Shown here piece after piece: positions 24,701 through 36,700 of a stretch of DNA of 64,000 bases. The notes beneath the pieces were generated by a model. It was not told the DNA's origin. It searched no databases and saw only the letters and a program-made list of their open reading frames with translations. Positions within the stretch are counted from its first letter, which is position 1; every line of letters starts with the position of its first letter. This DNA is from Polydactylus sextarius (taxonomy: Eukaryota > Chordata > Actinopteri > Polynemidae): NCBI GenBank assembly GCA_016801845.1, contig CM028920.1, forward strand, positions 186,001 to 250,000, read 5' to 3'. The position numbers were made by a program, and so were the translations under genes.

Positions 24701-27692
24701 TCTCATCCTCCTCCAACCATTCATCCAAACTGAGACCACCATATAAATCAAAATTGACAGCAAATTGATCCATTTAGCCTCTTGTTTTATGCCATTTCCT
24801 GCTAAAGGTCTGACAGTTACAATGTTGCCATGGAGATGACACAAAGATGCTGCAGAGTGAAGTAATATTTTTAGCGATGAGTCAGGTGTGCTGTCATGAT
24901 GATTTGAGCACGTTCTAAACTTCTTGTTGACCAATCGCATTACTTGGTCAGAACTACTTGTTGTATAATAATATAAGAATAATAGCCTAATATTCAGCCT
25001 AAGATTCACACTCTGGCTTTTTATTAAATGTTGGAAAAGTGACACAGTAATAATCAGACCAAAGCCTACCCATGCTCTAAAAGTTAGAAGTGTAGGTTAT
25101 ACATTATGGTTAAATAATGGAGTTAAAAAGTAAGTAAGTTGAAAAATAACATCGTATTAACAGATTATAAGGTTATATATGGATTTGTCAACTTTGTCAG
25201 TCAGCTTACATGTCAACTCCGTCAGACATAAAATTTGACAGAGTTGATGAAATGGCAAGTATTTTCCTTTACACTGTTCACTATACACTGTACATTGCAG
25301 CTAGCTGCAGTGTACAAAGTACAAAAAGTACTGCAGCTACAGTATACTACAGCTAGCTTTTTTAAAGGTATTTGGGGCTGGTTAACATTGAGACTCTTGC
25401 TGAGGACAAGTAAATTAACATGGGCCTTTAAACACAGACCATACATTAAGTAAAGAAGTAAAAGTAGTACAAGTAAAATTTCCTTAAAAATATAAAATTA
25501 TGTGCTAAAAAATAACAACAGTATACACATATAAATAATGATTAATTCCTTGATTTTGGATATAAATTAGTTGGATATAAGTTAGTCTTTTCTCTCTGGA
25601 CATGTTTTTTTTCCCAACTCTCATGAATCACTGATGTATAGTCTTGCGCTGATCATAACCCACAGTTAGTTGCTCTTTTTAAGACTTCTTAAAAACAGGG
25701 GATTAATAATTGGGTTGATGAGTAAAATTTCCTTTTTAGTAATTTCACTGGCCATTCTTAAGAAAAAACTGTTGAATGTGACTGCAATGAGAATGCAGTT
25801 CCGCGGCCTCTGTCATCCTTTACTCTCATCTTACCCATGCTGCTCATCGACAAGTGTGTGGGGCGGGGGTAGTTATCCATCTGTGTTGTTGAGATTACTG
25901 CAGGAGGCTTTAATTCAGTGTGTTGGTGTTCTAGCACAGCAAAGCTCATCTTCAAACTCTCCTTTTGTCTCAATTTATTAACCCTGCAGTGCATTACCCT
26001 CACAGCCCCCCTACACCTCCCTCTACTCAGTTCCACAGACAGCTCTTTCTTTCTTCTTCATTTCTTTCTTTCCCATCTCCTCATTCTCTTTTGTTTTTCC
26101 ATTGGCGTGTGGGGGTGTGTGTGGGGGTGTGTGTGGGGGTGTGTGTGGGGGTGTGTGTGGGGGTGTGTGGTGGGGGGGTCCTGCTGTTTGATCAGGGCTG
26201 GCAGACTCAGCAGTTTAATGTGCATCCAGTTATCCTGGTTTGCCTTCTTCATCCACCTCTTTATGCAATCCACTCTTTTTCCTCCCCACATTGCTAGAGA
26301 AACACTGTCTCAAATGGTTACATTAGAAATTAAGTTTTTGTCCAATCTGGTAAAACAAAAACAGGAATTCCTGTGGAGTAACATTTAAAGGGCTCATAGA
26401 ATGCATGTTTTTAAATACTGTAATCTCTTGCAAACTGGTAATACAATGTCATAAAATCCCCCTAGAATGAAACAATTGTTTTTCCCTTCTCACTCAGTAT
26501 TCATGAGCACGCTCATGAGTATTTAAATGAGCTGTGCGCTGATTGGCTGCTTTCCAGTAAAGCCAAAGAAGGTCCGCTGCTGAGTGCAGTGACCAACAAC
26601 AGCTTTCAGAGTTAACTTCAATCTTACCTGTTTGATTCTGAGACAGAGGAGTCTATTGCTCAGGTACAGTCAGGTACTGAGGACAAGCCAGTCACAGTAT
26701 CCACTTCTACTTCTACTGCAATCGGAAGGGTATGTCATTATTATTTCGCACACAACTGATAGATTGCTTTCCTCTTGTGAAAGTCGACTGGGCTGTTCAT
26801 ATTTTGATGGTGTATCTAAAGCGATGTTGCAAAGTATGGCGTCATAACTGAGCCTTTCACAGAACAGACCGTTTTACCACAGTTATTTCTAGTTTTGAAA
26901 TGACATGTAAAGGAGGGGGAAACAAGGTTTGAAGTAGGGATGCACGATCCACGTTTTTTCACTTCTGAAATTTGGATATCTGCCAATACCGATACTATTC
27001 CACTAAAGCTCTGTTTGCCTTAATATTATTGTCATTATTGTTGATTTTTATATGAGGCTGTAATAAACTCCTCTCTACAGGCAAGTATGATATATTGAAT
27101 GTATGTCCCAAAAGGCAACTTGAGATAAATATTAGGTCAGAAAAGTATTCAAAAAAATCCCACCCCGAAAAACATATGCAACTGTAAGGGTTTCAAATTT
27201 ATTGTCAACATTTAATAAATCCTACCCATAAGGGTAGGATTTTATGGGACATACCCATAAAGGGTAAACTTCTCTAACGCCCCTCTCCAAATAAAATATC
27301 ATTTCCGATCTGTGAATTGCGTTGGCATCTGAACCTGATACCGATACTGGATTAGATCAGCTCTATCTCTAGTTTAAGGGTCTGGTATAGTCTGTTTGAA
27401 ACAATAGACTGTCTATACAGCAATGCCAAGGAAAATGGTTTTGCATTCTATATCCCTTAGTTTTCCTTAGTATCCCTTTAATATTGGCCTCAGGCCCCCA
27501 TCTTCCACCATTACAGGAGAAGTGGTACAGAAAATGGATGTAATGGATTCTACAACCAAAACTGTCTTGTGTATATGTGTGTTCATGTTACAGTCTCCCA
27601 CCAAAGCAGTGTATAATGCCAGACACTGGACTTTGGAGAGTGAAGAGGAACCTCCTCCACCTTTCTGTTCTCGGTCACAGACAGCTCCTGTG

Positions 27693-27729
<37 letters not shown>

Positions 27730-30700
27730 AAGTGCATCATGATCAAAATAATGAATGTGGACATTTGATTTCAGTTGTTACCAAAAAAGTATGAATATGT
27801 CATATACTGTGTGTGTCGAAGAATGCAAAAGTTTATACATGTTATGTTTGTTTTGTTTTGTTTTTTCAATCCAGGCCACAGTCTCAGCTAGAGGATCAAG
27901 CAAGGAGTCCTTTGATTCTAAGAAGGATGATGGCATCTTCAAGGCTCCTCCTCCTCCGAAAGTCACTAAGTTTGTCACTGTCCCCGCAGATCCCTACCAG
28001 GACACAGTCACCACACTTAAATGCCACAAAGAGCATAAGGATGTAAGCAAAAAGTTTCCACCTAACCTGATCCTTTACAACTCCATAGTAAAGGTGGAAA
28101 AATATTTAATAATCACCGTTGGCTACATTGTACTTATCCGTCTGTTTTCCAGCTGTATACAGTAGTTCAACACGTGAAGCACTTCAATGATGTGGTGGAG
28201 TTTGGGGAGAATCAGGAGTTTACCGATGACTTTGAGTATCTGGCCACTGGTCTGAAGAGTGGACAACCTCTCAACACACGATGCCTCAGGTAATAAGGCG
28301 TGTTGACAGCGCCTCCTGGATGGATTGACTTCTTATGGTTATTTTCTGGCTGGCTTAGCTCATTTTCACTTATTTTCTAAAGTGCTTAAGTAAAATAAGT
28401 AAAAAAAGTAAAAAAAATATATAAATATTCTGTTTATTGATTTAGCATGCTGTGTTTTGTGTGTGTGTCTCCAGTGTGATCAGCTTGGCCACACGCTGTG
28501 CCATGCCCAGCTTTAGGATGCATCTCAGAGCCAGAGGAAAGGTGGCTCAGGTCTTCAAAACACTCAACGATGCCCCACAACACCCGGTGAGAATAAATCA
28601 CAGGAAATCTGTTTGCTCTGGCTAGGACTTGCAGATGTGACTGAAGAAACACGTTCACAGTGTCTGAAGGCCATTATCTATAATGTATATTACAGTACTG
28701 ACCAGAATATAAGACAACCCCTCTTTTTCAAGACCCATTTTTGGAAAAAGTAGTAAATGAGCACATGACCTGTGCAAGCATGCATCATCTAGGAGTGTTT
28801 TTTGTTTGTTTTTTTTCATCATTTATTTGTTGGGTTTCGAACTGGCGAACAGCTGCCCAGCATATATGCCAGTGTGTGCCATGACCACTGTGCGATCCAG
28901 GCAGCTCCCAGGAGTTTTAACATGCATGTGAACATTAGCATTATGTAATAGGCATAGAAAAATTATCAATTTTGAAACCATGGCGGAGCACCACAGTCTC
29001 GTCAATGTCTGAGAAATCCTGTCTCCTCTGCTGTTTGTTAACTTTCTCAACGTTTGAGTTTTCTAGTGAGTCTCTATGTTGCGGTCACAACTCTCCAGGT
29101 CTCTGGTGTGTGTGAGTGAGAAGTCTCTGGACCCCAAATATAAGATGACCCGTCTATTCCAGTCTTTTTTTAGGGAAAAAATACCATCTTATATTTGGGT
29201 CAGTACAGTATATATAGTTTGGAGGATAGAACCTGTGAGGAGATGACTGGAGAAGGAGGGAATGTTGAAGCAATCTGTGGTCACCTTTTTGTAACCTTTT
29301 TGTTTTTCCTTTATTTGGAGTTTTATCGTTACAACAGTTCACATGGTCATCTTTAGGTTCATCTTTAGACCTTTGCAGAAGGATCCATCTTTTTAGAATT
29401 GAAAAAAAAGAACAAGGAAAAAAATCACATTTACAAGTTTAAATAAAAGAAAGGTGAAATGGGGAAAGTAATACCAGTCTTGTATAGATAAAATGCCTAA
29501 CTAAAGATTCATGTCTTTAACTACTTTAATAGCAGCTACACTTTTCCTAGTTACTTTATTTTTTTCATGGTATTGAATGTTGAAACCCAAAACAGGATTT
29601 GTCTCAATTAAAAGCAAATTGACATGGATTCTGTGTAGATCTTATTTCAAGAAGTACAAACCCCATAAAAGGAGGAGGACTATAAAAAGGGTATAAAAGG
29701 AGGACCTACCAAAAGCTCAGTCTTTTCAAGCAATTATGTGTCGTGGCTCAACCACTTTGTGTTTCATGAGAGAATTATATGTCATTTTAAATAAATATGT
29801 TTCTCACCACACGATGTTGAAATATGCAGATCTCTCACATCTACAGTCAGTAACTGAAATGATTCAGGAAGTCATGAGAAATCTTTGTGTGTAAAGGCCA
29901 AAGGTGAAGACTGCTGATGAATGTGTGTGACCTTTGAGCCATCAGGCGGTATAGCATTGGAAATATTTAAGTGACAGACATCAGCACATACTGTAGACTC
30001 AGGAGTAGGAAAATCATTGTCCCTTGTCCTTTGGCACACTCGCTGCATCTCAAAATGCCCCCTGAACCTGTAGATGTGAATTTTGCTCATCTCAGATGGA
30101 CTGAAAGACAATAAAATTGTGTTCTGTGGTCAGATGAGTCCACTTTTGAATAAATGATTGAAAAAAACTCAGCATGGGAGAAATGATATTGGATTAACAG
30201 GAACAAGAATATACTGTATATTTTAAATGACTTGAAAATTGAAGTGTATATGAGTTTTAGGTGGATGGATTTTCAGAGTGAAATATGTTTTTGTTTTTGT
30301 CTTTTATCTCTGTAGAACCTGGCCCTGTGTACTGCATCTCTGATGTATATTTTGAGCAGAGATCGCTTAAATATGGATCTGGACCGCTCCTGTTTAGACC
30401 TGATGATCCGGCTACTGGAGCTAGACCAGGACCAGGGGGGTGGGGTTGGGACAGACTCCACGCCTCAGTTCAGCGCCAGAGAAATTGCGAAGATCAAGGA
30501 GAAGATTAGGAAGCTTTGTGACACTGTGCACAACAAGCACCTGGACCTACAGAACATAACGGTACAGAAAACTTGTTTGTGAAGTAAGTTGTCTCTATTA
30601 GTCTGTGATTATTCATTACACTGGACCATGTAAGAACTGGTTTGTTGCTGTTGCACATCTCCACTGAAACATCTATTCTTTTAGCTTCAATCTAAGTGAT

Positions 30701-33700
30701 GCACAGCCTGCCCACATCTGCTAGGATATTTGTAGGTTTTCCACTGGAGGTGAAGATATTTTGTGATTTAATAACATCAAAAGCAAATGTCAGGATTTGA
30801 TGTTAGTCATTAACAATGAAAAAGGGAATGCATCTTTGTAGGCCTGTCACTTAATAGCAAGAGGAAACATAAACTCAATAAAACAGAATGCACTGCAGTT
30901 GTGAAGAAAAGAAACATCATAGAACATCAGCATGTTGAAAGTGTAAAACAACACAGATTGAGATGTTTCCTGTATAATAATGTGAGCAGATTTGTCGGAC
31001 AGGTGATTTCTGGTGATTGATGGTACACCTCCCTCTTATACAGTCGTATGCAAAAGTTTGGGCACCCCTGATCATTTTCAAGATTTTCCTTTATAAAGCA
31101 ATGGTTATTCGGATCAGCAATTTCAGTTAAATATGTCATATAGCAGACAAACACAGTGGTATTTGAGAAGTGAAATGAAGTTTATAGGATTTACAGAAAG
31201 TGTATAATAATTACTTAAACAAAATTAGGCAGGTGCATAAATTTGGCCACCCTTGTTTTATTGATTTGAATACCTTTAGCACTAATTATTGGGACACAAA
31301 ATTTGTTTCGTAAGCTCATTGACCCTTGACTTACATACACAGGTGAAGCCAATCATAAGAAAGGGTATTTAAGGTGGCCAATTGCAAGTTGTTATCCTCT
31401 TTGCATCTTCTCTGAAGAGTGGCAACATGGGAGCCTCAAAACAACTGTCAAATGACCTGAAAACAAAGATTGTTCAACATCATGATTTAGGGGAAGGATA
31501 CAAAAAGCTAGTTCTGAGATTTCAGCTGTCAGTTTCCACTGTGAGGAACATAGTGAGGAAAGGGAAGACCACAGGCACAGTTCTAGTTGAGGCCCAGAGT
31601 GGCAGGCCAAGAAAAATCTCGGATAAGCAGAGGCAAAGGATGGTGAGAACGGTCAGACTCAATCCACAGACCACGAACACGTGGAACACGGTCTTGCTGC
31701 AGATGGTGTCACTGTGCATCATTCAACTATCCAGCGCACTTTGCACAAGGGGATGCTGTATGGGAGAGTAATGCGGAAGAAGCCTTTTCTGCGCACATGC
31801 CACAAACAGAGTCGCTTGAGGTATGCTAAAGCACATTTGGACAAGCCGGCTTAATTTTGGAATAAGGTGCTGTGCTAAAATTGAGTTATTTGGACATAAC
31901 AAGGGGCGGTATGCATGGCGGATGAAGAACACAGCATTCCAAGACAAACACTTGCTACCCACAGTAAAATTTGGTGGTGGTTTCATCATGCTGTGGGGCT
32001 GTGTGGCCAGTGCTACTGGCAATCTTGTTAAAGTTGAAGGTTGCATGGATTCCAGTCAGTATCAGCAGATTCTTGCGAACCATGTTCAAGAATCAGTGAC
32101 AAAGTTGAAGTTGTGCCAGGGCTGGATACTTCAACAAGACAATGACCCTAAACACAGCTCAAATTCTACTAAGGCATTCATGCAGAGGAACAAGTACAAC
32201 ATTCTGGAATGGCCATCTCAGTCCCCAGACCTTAATATTATTGAAAATCTGTGGTGTGATTTAAAGTGGGCTATCCATGCTTGGAAACCATCAAGCCTGA
32301 CTCAAAAATGGTCAAAAATACCTTCAACCATTTAGAGGCCGTTTAGAGGCTGTGATTTCTGCAAAAGGAGGATCTACTAAATATTGGTGGAATTTTTCTG
32401 TTGGGGTGCCCAAATTTATGCACCTGCCTAATTTTGTTTAAGTAATTATTGCACACTTTCTGTAAATCCTATAAACTTCATTTCACTTCTTAAATATCAC
32501 TGTGTTTGTCTGCTATATGATATATTTAACTGAAATTGCTGATCCGAATAACCATTGATTTATAAAGGAAAATCTTTAAAATGATCAGGGGTGCCCAAAC
32601 TTTTGCATACGACTGTATTCTTCGTCTTTCTCTGTAGACGGGTCATCTAGCCATGGAGACATTGCTGTCCTTGACATCAAAGCGAGCAGGAGACTGGTTC
32701 AAAGAAGAACTCCGCCTACTAGGAGGCCTGGACCACATAGTAGATAAAGGTGAAATGTTTTTTAAAGAAGCCATATTGACTCAAAATAACTGATGATGAT
32801 GATGAAGAATCTGGTTTCTGACAATGCCACCTTGTCTCCACAGTGAAAGAGTGTGTTGATAACTTGAACCAGGAGGAAGAGAAGGAGAAGCTGGTGTCAT
32901 CTCTGTGGGGAGCTGAGAGATGCTTACGGGTGCTGGAGAGTGTAAGTGTTAAGCCTGATTTATGCTCATCCATATCTGCCGATACACAACGACGCAGAGG
33001 TCCACCCTCTCTCTGTGGGCTTACGTACCTCCTCAATTTTTTAACTATCCGTCGAAACAACTTAGAGCACACAGAGACCACAGGGCTCTGATTGGGCCGC
33101 TAGTTACCTCATTTCTGGAATCTTGCTTTGCCAGTTGATTTCCTTCCACAATAACAACATTGCCATGCATCTCCTCTTCCAACAAATGTCTTCTCTCGGT
33201 TGTCCATTGTTCGTTGTGTGTGGAGGAACAAGGCTGGCCGGTAAATAAACAATCAACGGTAGTTGATAATCGTAGTGGAAAGAGATGTAACACCCCCCCA
33301 CTGTTCCGGTGGTAAATTACTGTACGACACCTGCCAGCCAACAGAGGACTTCGACAGGGTTCACAACTGTGTCTATCCGACTGCGTGGCTGCACAGTACA
33401 CAGTCAGGGAAACATAACTCCTTTACACAGACTTAATATCTATATGAAAAAAGTAATTGGTAATCAAAAAAATAGTTTGACAGCAGGAAAAACAAAAGTG
33501 ATATAAAATAACCTGTTGTCACCCTCTTAAGGCTGGAGCCTATCCCAGCTGCTTACAGGGAAGGCAGTGTACACCCTGGATGGTCGCCGGCTCATCGCAG
33601 GGCCACACAAACAACCATTCACATTCACATCCACACCTAAGGGCAATTTAGCATTTCAGTTCACCTACCATCCAATGCATGCTTGTTTTTGGCTGTGGGA

Positions 33701-36700
33701 GCTTCTGGATGAAACCCACACAGAACATAAGTGGAGAAAATGCAAATGTCACACAGAAAGACCCTGTGCCTGACCCGGGAGTTAAACCCAGGACCTTCTT
33801 GCTGTGAGGCAACAGCGCTAGCCACTGTTCCACCCTGCGGCCCCTGGTCAGACCAACAGTTTAATAACCAAATAGTGTCAGGTTGGTCCACATAGCATGT
33901 TGGTCTGCTGGGGAAATGCCTGGTGGACTAGATGGTCAGTCCACACGTGTACGGAAGGAAATTTGACTGTGAATGGCTCTTCAGCAAAACAAACTCACAC
34001 ATCACAACTGTTATCCGTTTGGCCAAACCAAACAAATGGCAGGTAATCTTTCAATCTGTTATGACGAGGAATGATTTGTACATTAAAGCACAACTAACTA
34101 ACCTACCAACTAAACCAAATGCCGAGGAGACTTGTGATCTGCATCAAGGTACTTCTGTGTTATTAGTACCCCATGTTTCCTGGCAAGCTCAGAAAATGCA
34201 GGAAACAACATGAACAACACAAAATTAAAGAGGATCCTTGTAAACCTTTGGTTATATATTAGTTTTTGCTGTTATACTCAGAACATTTAGCTGGTTAATC
34301 ACTACTAAACCAAACATTCTGAGCAAGTTATTCACCCTATAAAGACTAAATAACTATGCAACATTTATAGCCTAGTCTATATTATAGTAAGCCTTATCCC
34401 TTACCAATAGGGAACAAGTCCTGTATCATGGCATCAAGTTAACTGGCTAGGTAGAATTTCTTTCTTTTTGAAGTGACCATCACTTTGAGAAACTGCCACT
34501 CTTGACATAGGACATTATACTACAGGGGTAGGATCACACGATCGTACGACCATCATGAAGAGATTATTTAGGTAAAAAAAAAAATTTTTTAGTCAAAAAA
34601 TGACCTAGGCCATTGCTTCAAGAGGGTGACGACGTATAATAATACTATGCTATAATCCCACAGTTTGAATTGATGGTACAAATTGGCACAATGAAATGAA
34701 TCATATAGCAAATCTTGTTAATGTTGCTGATTTACGACCTGCTCCTTTGGAAATATTGATGTGAGTTTGCTGTTGAGTTCTGTTTTTTTTTTTTTTTTTT
34801 TATTGTCAAATCAGGTGCAATGTTTTTGACCCACAAGGACCTGAATCTGGTGGACTCAAATCATTTGCAACAGCCATAATGATGAAATCTTTCATTTAAA
34901 TCCAACATTGCTACTTGTTTCTCTAGAGTGAAATGTAAATGTCTTTCTTGAACATGTGTTTATGCAAACAGGTCACAGTCCACAACCCGGAGAACCAGAG
35001 CTACTTGATCGCCTATAAAGACTCATCACTCATTGTCTCCTCTGCAAAGTGAGTAAGCCCTTTTTACATCCACAGCCCTGACCCCTGATGTGTAGAATAT
35101 GAAATGGCTGATTCTGCATTTACTGTAGATCTGATCAACTCCACAGAGCTGTAGTATCTGCGGCCTTGTGTATAAATGTTTCACACAGAACTAACTTCAT
35201 CAGTGGCTACATGATTTCTTTTGTAGTCCTCTTCCTCATCTTCTCTTGGCTTCTTTTGTAATCATCCTGTCAAAAATCTGTGACACTGAATTGTTTATGT
35301 GAAATGAGCTGAAACACTGCAGTTAACATGTCTTCTTTACAAACAGTTCAATTCACTGCATTTATCACAATTGCTAAATAACCATTTTTTGTTATTTACA
35401 TTATAAATTTATATTTCTCTAATATTAATATCAGCGTTTTTAAAATCTCTATTAGGTGAACAACATGCTGCTCACTTGATAAGCCTTTTCACTTCTCCTC
35501 TGTCACCTTCTTCCTCTTCCTTTTTGTTACATATTATTTTTTTGGGCACTTTGGCCTTTAATGATAGGTACAGTGAAGAGAGTCAGCAAACAGGGTATTG
35601 AGTGGGGGAAAAACATGAAGGAATATTTGACTTGGTCTGGATTTGAACTGGCGTACAGTTGCACAACATATACGCCAACTGGGTACGCCAAAAGCACTCC
35701 CCAATACCGGCGCCCCTCCATCACCTTCTGTGTGACCGGCCCCTCACTCCCTATGGGGAGGGGATATCAACAATGAGTTGCTGTTTTAGCAGGCCATAGT
35801 CTGACTGTTCAGCTGTCCTGTCCATTAACTTGATTAACCTCCCAAACTAGAGGGTGAGCTAGAGAGCAAGTGAGCATTGCCATCTAGAATACACTAACAT
35901 GCAAAAGTGTGTATTCTTGTAGTCTCTGTTAATAGAGAACTGGACTTCTTCCTTGATGAAGTAATTTTTTTCCTGCCCTTTCTTTCCCCGTTTCACTTAG
36001 TTTTAGTTGGTTTTGCTTTGACTTTCTCTTGCCTGTCCTTTCCTGTTTGTCACTGTATTCACCACAATCATTGTTTCAACCCAAACGCACCCTCTTTCAG
36101 TCTTTCAGCTGCCTGTAGGACTAATTCAATAAACTCCCAAACTCCCCAGTTCAGCAGCACACACACATGCAAACACACAAGGCCTATATATAACAGGCCT
36201 TCTATACTCAGACACAGTAATATCTTTTACTTTCAAGTTAGGCCTTATGGTCCCAGTTCAGTCTGTTAATTCTCTCCTTCTCAGCTGCACAGTAGGTTTA
36301 TCCCATCAAACCTCTGTTGTTCTTTTCTCCTGAATAAAAGTAAATTTTATGAAAAAATCAGGCTGGTTTTTCCTTTGTGTTCACTTACCACTGTCATTGA
36401 ATTTAATCTGGTTATTCACATCAGGCCTCTGACTTGATCTGTCCCCTCTGCTGCTGCAGTCAATGTGTCTGTCTACCTCTGTCTGCGCGTGTGTGTGTGT
36501 CTGTCTGTCCATATCTGTTAACACTTGGTACTTATCTTCTTTTGTGCTACTGGTAATTTTTTCCCTGTTTTTATATGTTATATTTTATTTTTTATCTTTT
36601 TTTAAGGTCACTGCCTTCTGTTGGTAATTTTTATAAGATCTTGTGTATTGTGTATAAGTGTGTCAGTGTGCCTGTCTGTCTACATGTTTCTGTGAGTGCT

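Noticed and set aside
26104..26172. CRISPR-like regular repeat array
   Set aside because: Units are 10 bp with no distinct spacers. It is a simple minisatellite in a vertebrate intron.
25918..26388. 156-codon plus-strand frame
   Set aside because: It runs through the GTGTGTGGGG minisatellite inside a wapl intron and has no domain.
28834..28925. tRNA-like block GGGTTTCGAACTGGCGAACA
   Set aside because: The text resembles a B box (GGTTCGAA), but no cloverleaf could be drawn. It belongs to an interspersed repeat also seen at 35640.
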